Source: Mycoemilia scoparia
Taxonomy: Eukaryota > Kickxellomycota > Kickxellomycetes > Kickxellales > Kickxellaceae
Assembly (NCBI GenBank): GCA_027575805.1
Contig: JANBPU010000076.1
Coordinates: 1 to 64,000, forward strand
Reading direction: 5' to 3'
DNA length: 64,000 nucleotides
Both the position numbers and the translations under genes were made by a program. Shown here one piece after another: positions 19,543-31,093 of the stretch. Under the pieces are notes generated by a model, which was not told the origin of the DNA, searched no databases, and was given only the letters and a program-made list of their open reading frames with translations. Positions within the stretch are counted from its first letter, which is position 1. Each line of letters starts with the position of its first letter.

Positions 19543-21047
19543 TAAAGAAATAATATATTAGTATAAACGAGCGCACAGAGAAAACTACAGAAATGTGGAG
19601 GGGAAAACATCAGTATATTATAATAATATGTTTTCACACTTATAGGTTGAGAAAGACAAGACCAGTTGATGAAGACTAAGGCTTGCGGATGTAGTATGTC
19701 CAGTGTCCAACAGCAATGATGAGATCACCTAACACCTTATATGCCCTAGTAAGTTTGCTGAGCAGGTTGAGCTGCGTGCACTCTAATAAGAACATCGTAC
19801 TAATTTATTGCTGTTATTCACACTGACATGTATCCAAATTACAGCTCTTGCCCTGCATATCGCACCTAATCACACACCCATGAGTATCTTGGCACACTTG
19901 TGCTGTTGCATAAGTCACTAGAAAGAGTAGCATGGCAAGCTGGTGAATGTGAGGAAAGTTCATTGCTGGTGGCTAAACGTCGTTAATGATAAATTAAGTG
20001 GGATGTATGTTTGATACAACTTGATGAAGAAAGAAAGAAAGAACTCTTGCTGTCATTAATTTCTAGCCAACTATTTCTGTCATTTTATAGTTTTCTTGTT
20101 GGCTGATGGTCTCGATTCCAAAAAATCAATCGAGTCATAATACTTTTTGATGTTGCTGAAGAATTTACTGTAAAGGACATTATTGAGGCCATCATACTGG
20201 AGAACGATGATAACTTATCGATTCCTGTTGCTTATAATAAAAGAAAATGCTGAGAGAATTGATGGCAGCTGTCTTATGGTATTTCTATGAATAAGGAATA
20301 TACCGAATATGGTGATATTTATTCTGCTTTGTAAGTGGATTGTGCTTTCAGCAAAGCGGTTGCCTCAATTCATAAATAAAACTTGCTGCTACTTCTGCTA
20401 CTGTCTGTAATGATAGTTTTGGTATTCCTCTCCCCCACTCATCCATAATTTTAGATACGAATAAGTATGGCAGTAATCAAATGTTTCATTGTGTCGGTTA
20501 ACGTGGAATTGGCCTATATTACGAATTCTCATATGACCGAGGCTCATCTAAAAGTGTACCAAAATAACATTTACAATAGTAGCCTATGATGCATGGCTCA
20601 TGAACCAAATTTGCTAGAGGCGCGGAGTACAGGATTGTTCCCTTTTGATAGGGAACCTGACATATACTTAACAGGTTCATTTTAGCATGGACGCTTTTTC
20701 AAAAGGTATTAAAATCCATGGGTCAAATGCGTTGTATTTCACACTTAAATTATGTGCCGTATCCAATTTATAAGGTATACAGACAATTGGCTTTACCAGA
20801 GAAATTGGGCTAGCTTATGTATTGAAACAACAATAGTTTCTTCATGCCGGACAATTAAGCCTTTTATTACTTCTATGGAGGTAGCTATATGCCACATACA
20901 CTGCTAATTCCTAATTCCTCTGTGGCATTTTATCACTATGATTTTGAAAGCCCATAATCAAATGCTGCCTTATGTATAATTTTCTACATTTTTATATTTG
21001 ATCAAAAATCCCGTGATTATTTTTGTCTTTTAAACTTATTTCAAACA
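19543..21047. other. Gene-poor stretch with coding-like debris
   Basis: About 1.5 kb without an intact gene. Short coding-like fragments appear on the plus strand, e.g. LVLLHKSLERVAWQAGECEE near 19890-19960 and DVAEEFTVKDIIEAIILEND near 20150-20215, each closed by stops. They could be a decayed gene or mobile element, or chance. A family B repeat is at 20859-20904. The last 50 bases are the ICT1-like promoter. Confidence 0.35.
20859..20904 (+). repeat. Short dispersed repeat family B, copy 4
   Basis: CCTTTTATTACTTCTATGGA then GGTAGCTATATGCCACATAC; aligns with the other family B copies. Confidence 0.55.
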
Positions 21048-21987
21048 ATGTTCTACCCAATTTCACGATTAATATGCCGGCAAATATCACAAAGACTGCT
21101 ATTTCGCGATTTCCCATCTGGGATTTTGTCCTATACCACTTTCCCGTATAAGCGCCTAAGCGATATCCCAGAAGATCAGGTCCAACAAGTCGAGAGATGG
21201 AAAGCAAAATTTACCAAAGATTCAATTCCTTATAGTATGTATAAATGCTTAGCACAACATTTACTTGATGAACTTGTTGGTAAATGTGCTTGTTGGTTTT
21301 GATTTTATAAAATGATTACATAGAAACATTTGAAATCAAATTTCATAGAAGCAGTGGCGCTGGCGGTCAGAATGTAAATAAAGGTAAATGAGCACAGTAA
21401 GCAAAATAAAAGAAATTTAAAGAGAGTGAATACCAGTTTACTAATGCATGTTTCTTTAATTTATATAGTAAATACCAAGGTTTATATGAAGTTCAAACTC
21501 GATGAACAAAGTTGGATCCCAAAATATATGAAAGAGAGATTGCAGGAGATTGTAAGTACAGTACAATATCAACTACGAAACGGAGGTATTGGACAGTCCA
21601 TTTGTTAACCAACAAATAGTTGCACTTTTAAATATAGGCATCCAATTGTATTAATAAAAAGAGAGAGTTTTTGCTTGTATCAGAACGAACAAGGTCGCAG
21701 CCACAGAACCTTAATGACTGTTTAGAAAAGCTTTGGGATTATTTAGAAGAAGCATCAAAGCTTCCCAAAGATCCGGATCAGGAAACTTTAGATAGAATAG
21801 AAAGGCTGCAAGTACACAGTGACGAAATTTTCAATGTGAGCTTATCTTTATGACGATTCTAACAAAGTCTGCAAAATTCACTGTTGTATAGGAAAAAGGC
21901 CGAAAAAGAAAGGAATACAGAACGAAAGAAAAAACACTCACAGAAAAAATCGGCAAGAAAGATCAGGAGAGACGACTTTTGAGTTAG
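21048..21987 (+). CDS. ICT1: ICT1-type peptidyl-tRNA hydrolase (class I release factor GGQ domain)
   Basis: Releases peptides from stalled mitochondrial ribosomes by hydrolysing peptidyl-tRNA; in animals ICT1 is also a mitoribosome component. Exons 21048-21234, 21324-21383, 21469-21551, 21638-21835 and 21892-21987 join in phase to 207 residues. The N-terminus is basic and Ser/Arg-rich (MFYPISRLICRQISQRLLF), fitting a mitochondrial targeting peptide. The catalytic GGQ loop is RSSGAGGQNVNKVNTKV. The protein lacks the codon-recognition domains of true release factors and ends in a Lys/Arg-rich tail (GRKRKEYRTKEKTLTEKIGK), the part that enters the empty mRNA channel in the ArfB/ICT1 group. It could also be called Pth4-like. 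Confidence 0.9.
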
Positions 21988-22318
21988 TTTTGTGGATGGT
22001 GTATAGCAATAATGAAAAATATTAGAGTTGGGTAGTTTGCTTATAGTAAATGACAAGCTCTCCGTTAAAAAAGAACATACTGGCACCCTCATACGTTCCC
22101 TGCAAATCAGCCCATAAGCCATACATTTTAGGTTACTATTTGCAAGGTTATTCTTGCACACCTTTGAAGGCGACTCTGCCAAATATATTATTAGAATATA
22201 ATTAATGATAATATCCATTTAAATCAAAGCTGTAAAGGCAAGTATACGGTTAAAGCAAAACCAATAAATGCAATAGGATTTCTTTGATATTGTATCAAAA
22301 TATGAGACACAGTGGTGT
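21988..22318. other. Convergent intergenic with family C repeat
   Basis: 3' regions of the ICT1-like gene and TAP42, with a family C repeat copy at about 22070-22190. Confidence 0.5.
22070..22190 (+). repeat. Dispersed repeat family C, copy 2 (3' part)
   Basis: CATACGTTCCCTGCAAATC, CCCATAAGCCATACATTTTA and a terminal CTTTGAAGGCGACTCTGCC align in order with 2608-2730, 39475-39615 and 59235-59365. Confidence 0.6.
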
Positions 22319-23718
22319 CTAACCCTTATGCATCCTGTTTCCAGCCCCTCTGGGATTATCATCCTTAAAGTCATCCCACTTGCGCTCCTTCATAGTTTCA
22401 GCATCCAAAGCATCGTGGTCATTATCATCGATCGGTTCTGGATCTGCTCCAGATTTTTCTCTAAAATTCACAAAAATAAAACCACAAATAGCCAGTCACT
22501 AAAACGGTACCACTTTTCCAAACAAAAAAAAAGAATATACCATGTATATTGCTTACCCTCCACCGGAAATAATGTTTCCTCTTCTATGTTCTTCCTCCAA
22601 ATACTCATCAATAGTCATGGTAGGCAACGCCCATCCTGGTCTAAATACGCCCTGTTTGATTGTTTCCTTCTTACTGACAAGAACAAATGGTTGCATAGGT
22701 TTGCCTTTCTTGTCAAGTAACGAATTACTACCGCCAGATAATGGCCCTTTTGGTTCAATTCTCCAATCCTCTTCGTACCCATCTTTACCAGGACTAATCT
22801 TCTTATTCTTGTCCATACGGCTGTCCGGGTCTTTTTGATTTTCCACCATCATCCTTTCCATATGCTTAACCATCTCCATTTCTTCAAAGCAAGAGCTTAA
22901 CTCGTCCAGAGATATTTGTATGTTAAGATCGATAAGTCTGGTGTAAACTTTCCTTTCAAGCTCTTCGATATCCTCAGACCCCAGGTCAACCTCATCGCCC
23001 TCTTTGCCTGCTGGTGCAGCGGGCTCATTGGCACGGATCTTTATTTTCTCCTCAATATCTTCAATTGCTTTTTTTGTCATGGCTCTACGTTTATGTCTAT
23101 CAATCTTGACCTGCCTTCGCTTAGCTGGATCCATTTTGGTCTTGTCTCCTTGGTCTTTAATGAGTCTTTTGAATAGCTCTTGGTCTTCTTTGATAACCAT
23201 GTCCAGGTTGTTGCAGTTGTTCAAATACTCTGTAAAACAGTCGATACATTGTTCAATTATAGCTCTTCGGTTTCCGCCGGTCTTTTTTCCAACGACTTGA
23301 CCCAAATAGGCATCAGTAAGCAGATATCTATTTAAATACGATTAAAAAAGATCGAGTGAGTATTGTGGTTCTTTTATGATCATTTGGTGCTTAGCAATAT
23401 TTGAGTGCTTACTTTAGTTCAGAGGTGCTGTAATCTTCGGCAGTTTCATTGCTACTAAATAGAGCAAGTTGTCTTATACGATCTTTACAGTAATCTAGAA
23501 GCTTGATTGTTTCTTCAACTAGTCCCTAATGGTATATAAACGCTTAATATTGTTAGAAACACTATGGTAATATATCTGCTATATAAATGGCTTATTTGAA
23601 ATATACTTGCTTGGTATTTTGAATTATTTGATGGAAGAGTAGAGTTGCTGATTTGATTGTAACCACTCTGGGCTTTCGCAAAAGCTTGGCTCAACGTTAG
23701 GTTGGTGGTATCTGACAT
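22319..23718 (-). CDS. TAP42: TAP42 / alpha4 (IGBP1), PP2A-associated regulator
   Basis: Binds PP2A-family catalytic subunits in the TOR nutrient pathway. Exons on the minus strand: 23611-23718, 23413-23525, 22557-23327 and 22319-22460; together 377 residues, in phase. The family C-terminal signature is clear: KPMQPFVLVSKKETIKQGVF then RPGWALPTMTIDEYLEEEHR, and in the last exon KWDDFKDDNPRGAGNRM. The N-terminal helical region has LLDYCKDRIRQLALFSSNE. The first intron reads best with a GC donor (CAA|GCAAGT) giving KYQ-GLVEE. An alternative GT donor four bases on, with a later acceptor (exon 2 from 23519), also keeps the frame and gives KYQ-AIEE. The large ORF alone would end prematurely at 22553; splicing adds the conserved tail. 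Confidence 0.93.
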
Positions 23719-24108
23719 TAGAAGTGATCGAACTTTTAGCTTTCAAGGTGTATCAAAATGGGATATCTCTATTTGTATTAATTTCTCAGAATTGTGATAA
23801 TAAATGATGCTGATGACATCTTATTCGGGATCACAAATATTATTATTGTCAATGACGACCAGATTATGGGGGAGGTTGAGTGATTTATGCAACTCGAATG
23901 TTGCTATTAATTTTTTCACTACTTCAAACAGATCTTCCCCCCATAATATTACAGTTTTAATGATCCATAAAAGTTTAAACGTCTTTTGATCCATTTTATT
24001 TTTGGCTTTATTTGTGGTGACGATATCTCTATTGTACATCAAAATAAACGAATAGTATAGAAAGGGTTATTGGAAGCAGAACATCTTTAACGTTAATATC
24101 TGTCAGGA
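23719..24108. other. Divergent intergenic, TAP42 and PUS10
   Basis: Shared upstream region of two divergent genes; no repeat or RNA gene seen. Confidence 0.4.
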
Positions 24109-26514
24109 ATGTCTTCACAACCAAACAATGGTAAGAATAGTTGGCATCATTGTAAATATAAATATAAACGCTTGTTGTTGTTGAAAAGCAATTAATAATG
24201 GCTGACAATTACAATAACTTGATGATGAACAGTCCTGGATAACCTAAGGGACTGGATAAAAACTCTTTCCGACCAGACAGAAATAGAGAGCGTAGCTGAA
24301 AAGCTGTGTGGGTTCTGTCTACTCAGGTTTCTAAACGTTTGGCACACCAATTCACTATATTCTTCGAATGATCAAAAGGTAAATCTCTATTCAGACTCTC
24401 AGTCCAAAGTACGTCCCTATTTTGACTATATCCAGGACAGAGCCGACTAATTTATATTACGTGAACGGTGTTTTAGGATGTATGGAAACATTTTGGAATC
24501 AATGTCCAAAACGACGCCATCTGCTCTGTGTGCCTCGGAACACTTAAAAAGTGTCCAGAATATGCCAAATCGATTGTAGATGATCTACAAACCCGAGGAT
24601 ACTGTGTTGATAAAGTATATTCACTGGCCATAAAAACACCAACAAGTATTTTGGTCCGAGAACGATCAATGGGGGTTCATTTGAAAAGGTCTTTTGAGGG
24701 GTATGTATAACAAATTTACTAAGCAAAAGGTGGTTATCAACTAGATTGTTTTGGAGAATATTATTATAAGGGCTGCTTGGTTTTGTGTGTGTGTGTGTTT
24801 AGGTTCAGTCGCTTGAATGGCACACAGCCAGTAGTAGATATTAAGGAAATCGCCAAAAGTATTATAAAAAGTGAAATTGAAAAACTATCTCCTGATCTTA
24901 CCCAGGATGCCGATGTAAGTTATTACATTATTACCATGATCATTTGTAAAAATACATGTAAATATTCATATTCAAACTTAACAAATCCATTCGTATAACT
25001 GAAACGGGGTTCGCAACTATAGAGCCCTTTGGCTATCCTTTTAAACATCGCCCATCCAGAATCTGAGCAAGATCACATCTTCCTTTCTACAGTGGGCGGA
25101 GCGCCACTCAAACTACGAAGCATGCGACAAAATAGAAAGAAGGTTATGGTTGGCGACTCCAAACAAGCAATAATTGATGCACTTAAAGCAGTTAGTGATG
25201 TGCAATTGGTAGAAAATTACAAATGCCCCCCGGTCTGTCCAGAAAAGGATGCCACGATAGAATCTATTGATACCAAGAGGGAGTCTATTTACATTGGCGG
25301 TAGATATCTCAAGTTGCAGAGGAATGTCAGCCAAACACCATTTATTATTGATGGCAAGAGAGTAACCGAGCACTCTGTTTCTGAATCTATTGGAGACCCA
25401 CTTTTGGGTTTGATCAAAGCTGATAGTAAGTACTGTTACTATGGGGCCTTTAAAAGCCAGCAGTTATGTATTGACACCAGCCTGTTGTAAATTAATATCA
25501 TTGCTGTAGGCTATAATTTTGTTGGAGCGGGACGAGAAGACGCAGATGTCAGGATGCTAGGAGAGGGACGGCCATTTTACCTAGAGTTTTTCAACCCAAG
25601 ATATCCCAAACCAACAAGAGCTGATCTTGAAGAAATCGAAAAGCAGATAAATGCCAAATCGCCTTTGTTAGTTGCGGCCAGACGGCTCACATTGCTATCA
25701 AAGTATGTCACTTAAAGTATACACAAGTTGCCATGTGGATCATAATTTTTGAAGGGTGCATGTTGATAGGGGCAGTCACAGCCGAATGGGCGACTCTATA
25801 GCCCTTCAAAATTAACCACCCATTTGTCGATTACTATCACTCACGCCTTCTCTGCCTATGTAGATCAAGCACCAAGATCATAAAGGAAGGGGAGCAAGAA
25901 AAGAAAAAAAGCTACAGCGCACTAGTTTGGCTTCCAATAAAGCTGAGCGACCAGAAGCTTTCAGAAATCAAAGAATATGAAACAAAGGAATTGGTTATCC
26001 AGCAAAAAACGCCTGTTCGTGTATTGCATCGGTAAGCTGCCACACAGAGCTGGTTGTCATTTTATATTATATGCAAAGCCCATTAACACGAGGCAATAAA
26101 TTATGGCTGTATAGACGCGCTCCTTTGACGAGACCAAAGACCATTTACCGGATGTCTGTTAAGTTCCTTGGTAGCAGCGGAGGCGACAGCGACAAAGATA
26201 ACAGCGATGGCAACGGCTATTTTTACCAGGTTAGGCTAAACACAGAGGCTGGAACGTAAGTATATGTGTGCATGCTATGCCCAAACACTAGTGGTTAGCC
26301 GTGCATTCCACACGGATATTATCCAGATAATTCAAGAGCTTATTTTCCACTAAAACAAATGCGCTATTGTAGATACATCAAGGAATTTATTCATGGTGAT
26401 CTTGGCCGCACTGTGCCAAGCTTTTCCGTCCTGTGTTCATTGGATGTGGCTGATATTATTGAGCTGGATGTTGAAGAAGTTGTTCTAGAATTCCCACCTC
26501 CATCGCCTAAATAG
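24109..26514 (+). CDS. PUS10: PUS10, tRNA pseudouridine synthase
   Basis: Makes pseudouridine at tRNA positions 54/55 in archaea and some eukaryotes. Nine exons (24109-24130, 24233-24378, 24477-24700, 24803-24914, 25023-25425, 25510-25702, 25864-26031, 26115-26255, 26373-26514) join in phase to 516 residues, about the usual length. The N-terminal part has two CxxC pairs (KLCGFC and ICSVCLG), the zinc-binding pattern of Pus10. The catalytic region has GREDADVRMLGEGRPFYLEF, with the catalytic Asp in the GRED(A)D motif. HRRAPLTRPKTIY and TYIKEFIHGDLGRTVPSF are family hallmarks near the C-terminus. Intron 6 (25703-25863) carries a MITE-like element. Dikarya such as yeast lack Pus10, so its presence argues for an early-diverging fungus (from memory). 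Confidence 0.95.
25731..25826. mobile_element. MITE-like element A3 (core type III) in PUS10 intron 6
   Basis: About 96 bp. The left end GGATCATAATTTTTGAAGGG pairs with the right end CCCTTCAAAATTAACCACCC. The core differs from types I and II. It lies wholly within intron 6 of PUS10, between a good 5' splice site at 25703 and the acceptor at 25863. Confidence 0.65.
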
Positions 26515-26870
26515 CAATCACGATTTGGCTAGATCCTCTCTATTTTATAAATAGATGCCTATTTGGCTTTTATACTTCTAACCACAAGCACCCAATAACA
26601 ATAATCATAGTATATTGATTTGGAAAATTATATTGCGTGATTTACTATCTTATGAAAATAGCGAAATACAAATATGAAGCTAAAACCCAAATATGTGTAG
26701 CTATTTTTGAAGGGTGACCATTTGCTAATACTGTGGACATCAATTTGGCTGTAGCTGCGCCTTTAATCTTTGGCCACCAAAAGGTACTCTTCAGGAATTA
26801 TGATCCAAATGGCTAACGAATGCGTATAAACCAACAGAAAGGTGCTGTTAGGGCTGTTGAATTTATTAGG
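26515..26870. other. Convergent intergenic with MITE copy
   Basis: 3' region of PUS10 and of the next gene on the minus strand, largely occupied by MITE-like element A4 (26690-26812). Confidence 0.5.
26690..26812. mobile_element. MITE-like element A4 (core type I)
   Basis: The left end TGTGTAGCTATTTTTGAAGG and a right end containing CTCTTCAGGAATTATGATCC are imperfect inverted repeats. The core blocks GGTGACCATTTGCTAATACT and CTTTGGCCACCAAAAG match A1 and A5. Confidence 0.68.
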
Positions 26871-27954
26871 TTATATTGTAGTGGCAGTGTCGTTGTGGCT
26901 GTTAATGATAAAGCCCAAACTCATCTTGTGGCTGGGTGGCACTTGGTCCCCAGCCATGTTTATGCCCTTCTCACTGCTATGCTTGAACTGCTCTGGCAAC
27001 TGTTCTTCACTATGATGATGATGAGCAATGGTGCTTGGATATAGTGCTGGATAATAAGTAGGCTCGCTGACAGATGCGCCATGATATTTAGGCTGAGGAG
27101 AGTAAAAGGGCCCTGATGGATTACCATTGGCATAAAGCTTATTGTTATTGTTATTATTATTATTGGCTTTAGTATGAACGTATTTTCTACCTTGTGCCAA
27201 TGTCATAGCAACCTCCTCTGCTTGAAGATTCAAATATGACGGTGAAGCGCACTGAAGCCTGAGAGTTCGTTCAAACCTTGGATGATGGCCCTGATAAGGA
27301 TGGTAGTGGGGATGCTGTTGCTGCTGTAGCGAAACTTTGCGTACAGCTCTGGTCAAAGCGGGGAACTTGGCTCTGGCATCTGCAAGCCAATTCGAGGGAA
27401 TGTTGTTTATATTGAAGCCAGGGGGCGGTGATGGGGTAGGCGATGCTGGTATTACAGCCATCTTGGAAACCTTGGCTGCATTTTGCCGTTTTAGTGCTAG
27501 TAAATCCTCAGCACTGGATTTTCTAGAATCGATCGCCTGCCCTTGAGAAGGACAGGAAACCCCATTGTGTGTTGGGGGCTGTGCGTTATTCGGGACCGGT
27601 TTGGAAGAGCTGAATTGCCCAGCACAGCCATTCTCGTGCCCCATACACTGCCAAGTACCAGCAAGTCTGCTTTTCAGCCTAGCATGCGTGCGTGTAGAGA
27701 ATAAGTATAAAAAGGAGTCAGAAAATACATGGTCTATAGAATATATGTCCGACTGAAAACAAGCACATGCGAATAGGATGGCTCAGGATGCAAAATATAC
27801 CTTACCACCTGTCAACAAAAGCTGCAGCCACATTGAATCTGCTGGCAAGATGGCGAACGAGCCTGTCCGAATATATACCCGGATTGGTAACAATGTGGTT
27901 CATGTGAGACTCAAGATCTGGGTTAAGCGAAGGGGCTGTTTTGGTCAAAGTCAT
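26871..27954 (-). CDS. Unrecognised protein with compact N-terminal domain and low-complexity tail
   Basis: Two exons, 27806-27954 and 26871-27678, join in phase to 318 residues. The N-terminal 75 residues look like a folded helical domain (SLNPDLESHMNHIVTNPGIY, then RLVRHLASRFNVAAAFVDRW, which resembles a helix-turn-helix), with two Cys near QCMGHENGCAG. The rest is Pro/Ser/Gln/Asn/His-rich, with an eight-Asn run and HHHH. The start is the first ATG upstream of the domain; a longer 5' exon cannot be excluded. I do not recognise the family. It might be a DNA- or RNA-binding regulator, but that is only a guess from composition. Confidence 0.55.
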
Positions 27955-28125
27955 GATGCAAATGATATTGGATGCTACCCGAATAATATATTGTGAACGG
28001 TTTATCTTAATAACAGAATAGAAGGATCCCTCCGTCGCTTTATATTTATACCAGCCAGAACATAGCATTTATTCAAATTCATTTAAAGCATCCCAGGCTA
28101 TATTTAGCGAGCACAGTTCCTATGA

Positions 28126-28539
28126 ATGCGCAGCCCTTGCATCTTTACACTCAAAGAACCAGATTCTGGCACTATACATTTGCCAGCTAAACTTCGCTAT
28201 GCTGCCTGGATGAGGCTGTCCTCCATACCAGCAACCAAGAATAGGCTCCAGATGTGTTCTTACGACCTAGCATTTGACCTCAATGCTGCAGAAACAACGC
28301 CATGCGCGCCGCCATCAATGCGATTTTGGATAGCCAAAACCAGGTATAATAAGCTTCAGCCCATCATCATTGCCCAAACAATCAGGCTCAAAATGCACAA
28401 TGAGGTATCGGCCGAGTGTTCTTTCTGCCTAGAAAATCACATTATTACCACATTCCAAACCATGACACCATCCGTCCTTACTTTGACACGCCCAGTAGAC
28501 ATATCCAATATTTCTACTGTGCAGGTACTGAAAGCCTAA
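28126..28539 (+). CDS. Hypothetical 137-aa ORF
   Basis: A 137-codon ORF divergent from the 26871-27954 gene, with a TTTATATTTATA stretch about 90 bases upstream. Composition is protein-like and it has a few Cys (AECSFCLENH), but no family is recognised. It could be an orphan gene or a chance ORF. Confidence 0.35.
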   Translation: MRSPCIFTLKEPDSGTIHLPAKLRYAAWMRLSSIPATKNRLQMCSYDLAFDLNAAETTPCAPPSMRFWIAKTRYNKLQPIIIAQTIRLKMHNEVSAECSFCLENHIITTFQTMTPSVLTLTRPVDISNISTVQVLKA

Positions 28540-28899
28540 GTTTGTGTTTTATTATCCTTATATATCCATGAGCTTGCAATCTGTCAAATAAATCCAATAA
28601 AACAGTCTATAATGAATTTCACGATTATGGCGGATTGGATGTTTAATACCCTTGGTAGCTGTGCCACTATAGGATCGCACAGTATGAAATCGAGGCCACT
28701 AACTATTGTAGCCGGCTTTTAGTTATTGGTTCCAAATTCTCTCTCTTACCATAAAAAGCTTGCCATTTGCGAGGGCTCAAAATCTGTGCCTCGAATTCCA
28801 TGTTAAAACTATCTAGTTCATGATTTTTTTCTAAATAAGCCCACGAGTAAAGCTTGGTTTATTGGTACTTGGAATGTATAGAAAGATAGCCAACAAAAT
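28540..28899. other. Convergent intergenic region
   Basis: Between the hypothetical ORF and the 3' end of CZIB; nothing recognised. Confidence 0.4.
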
Positions 28900-30191
28900 C
28901 TACTTGGTGATCTTCAAAAAGCGGTAGCTGAGATTGCCGACAGTTGCTGGGACATCATTCTATAGTTTAGAGAGCGATTTGATATCGGTAACCATAAACA
29001 CAAATTCAAAACAATTAAATTGGATTGTGTATAGCCAATTAGCAGACTTTATATATAAAGCTAATGCAACTTACATTGTCAACATCCATCCACTCATCTT
29101 CTCCCAACTCAATGTCCTCGAACTTTGTCGACTCATCTTCGCTCTTGCCAACCCATTCTCCCTATTCAGTCAAAATACAAGTTAATGTTTGAACCCGATA
29201 AACTGTCTAAACATGGCTAGCCATACATTCTCACTATTGTTGATATTAACAGTAGTCTGCTGCTTACCTGTGGGTCGAAATCGACTGGCTCCCAGTTCTG
29301 GCAATCAAGCGTAACCATCAGCTGGTATCCGTCGTTCTTTGCTGTAGGGCTAAATGCCGTAACTGGTCCAATGAGTGCTATTATTATTGCCATAAATGTT
29401 TTTTTCAAACACATTAGAATTTGTTTACTCATGAGATCTGTATTTACAGTTCTCAAACTATACCATCTTCTCTCTCTCTCCATCCCCCTCCCCCTCTTCT
29501 TCCCTATCTCTTCTCTTTTCTTCTCTTCTTCTTCTTCTTCTCCTCCTCCTCCTCCTATTGCTCTTCTAAACAGATTCATATAAGCATTATATCTAGCAAT
29601 TTTAGGCTTTGTACTTACAGACTGATCCCTCGCGTGAGCAGAATTTACACTTCATGATCAGGTTGGCCTCTCCCTTGCTTCCGCTTTTTTCTGATACAAG
29701 CTATAAACCCACACCAAGAGTACGTTTAGCTAAGTGTTGCAAGGAGCAGACTGCACTTTGGCCCCTTAGCAATGCCAATTGTGTATTTGCTTATTTACCT
29801 GTGGATCAACTCCAACAAACTTGTCTGTTGTTTCATGGCACCGATTGCACTTGAACTAGTCATATAAAGAATATACATATTTATTAAATTTAAAGTATAG
29901 GCAATGACCCTAATACAGCGGTTTATGAAAACAGATCTTTAAGCCTATCAATAGTAAATGCATTGTATGATTATATTCTTACCTTGAAGTTCCAAATATA
30001 TATGCTTGCTTCACTTGGTTCAAGCTCAATTAAGTTTTCGCACTCTGCCTTGAGATAAAATCCGATTTTCTATTTATTTATTTATTTATTTATATTGCAA
30101 CAATGTCGAAATCGATGGGTTTTCTTCTTTCTTTTGTTGCTGCTGTCAAAGTACATTGAATGTCCAATATTTCATTTAAACCTACCACCAT
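28900..30191 (-). CDS. CZIB: CZIB / DUF866 (C1orf123, YCR090C) CxxC zinc-binding protein
   Basis: A small beta-rich protein of unclear cellular role that binds zinc through two CxxC pairs. Seven exons on the minus strand (30186-30191, 29983-30069, 29799-29855, 29619-29700, 29268-29377, 29075-29161, 28900-28959) total 489 nt, giving 162 residues against about 160 in human. The conserved blocks are KIGFYLKAECENLIELEPSE, FKCNRCHETTDKFVGVDPQ, ANLIMKCKFCSREGSV and DCQNWEPVDFDPQGEW. The first coding exon is only six bases (Met-Val). Intron 4 has a long pyrimidine/TTC tract on the plus strand and intron 1 a TTTA microsatellite. No exon alone is long enough to stand out. Confidence 0.9.
30068..30094. 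repeat. TTTA microsatellite in CZIB intron 1
   Basis: Six or so TTTA units close to the intron's 3' splice site as read on the minus strand. Confidence 0.7.
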
Positions 30192-31093
30192 GTTGATAGT
30201 ATTCAAATAGTAATTTCAAACTGCTTTATGTAAACTTATCTACTCACTTTTCCTATCAGTTTCGATTATTGTTCAAGAAAGCTGATATCTCCAAATGTCA
30301 TTTATGGGTCAATATCTGGAATTTTGCCATTCTGAACGTAATAATCCTCTTCCAGCAGGATTGTTTTATTTAATTTGATAAATACAATTTTTAGTGTATG
30401 TGGTATATAGCTACCTCCCTGGGAGCAATAAAATACTTAACATCTGAACATAATGGTCCTCAGACACAGTGCCCACAAGATCTATTAGAAATTGACAAGT
30501 ACTGTGATTCACTACTTGTAGCTAAAAGATAACAATAAAAATGTCATTACTATAAAGCTTCCACCAAGTCATACACGATTAATAATACCACATTTTAGCA
30601 TATTGTATCCTGTACAATACCAACAACATCTCAGTGACAACTTGTTGTTTGGAGATATGTTTTTATTCAGTGTATGGGCGAGGCCCCCATACCCTTTATA
30701 TAGGCCATATATAATAAATGTATGTCTGATATATGAAAAGAGTGGGGCGTGTAGTGGGTGGCACACACCTAATACACCCCCTGGGTTTGTATCCTGGGTA
30801 GCTACATTCCAATATAACTTTGGTTTCATTTTGGACAAGAATCAGGTAAATATCAACCCAAGATCATTTCTAATTACAATAGCCACTCACTTGACCACCT
30901 CAAACCATAATCAAAGATACATTAGCACTCCGCACTGCCTTGGCTGAAAAACTAGCATACACAATTCATATACATACATACATACGCAAGCACATTACCC
31001 TCCTGCTTCTCGTTTGCATTTTCATAATCTATACTTTTTTAGCAATTACATTAATACCCAGCACATTTACAACCAACATACACAAATACAAAA
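30192..31093. other. Divergent intergenic with family B repeat
   Basis: Contains a family B copy at 30380-30440. ORFs at 30569-31245 look spurious. The AP-3 beta promoter should lie at the right end. Confidence 0.4.
30380..30440 (-). repeat. Short dispersed repeat family B, copy 5
   Basis: TTTTTAGTGTATGTGGTATA, then TAGCTACCTCCCTGGGAGCA and ATAAAATACTTAAC; nearly the same as 19141-19200. Confidence 0.6.

Noticed and set aside
22553..23305. Stand-alone 250-aa gene
   Set aside because: It is the central exon of TAP42; upstream and downstream exons supply conserved residues and the stop at 22553 is intronic.
29421..29657. Ser/Leu/Phe-rich plus-strand ORF
   Set aside because: It reads a pyrimidine tract within a CZIB intron on the other strand.
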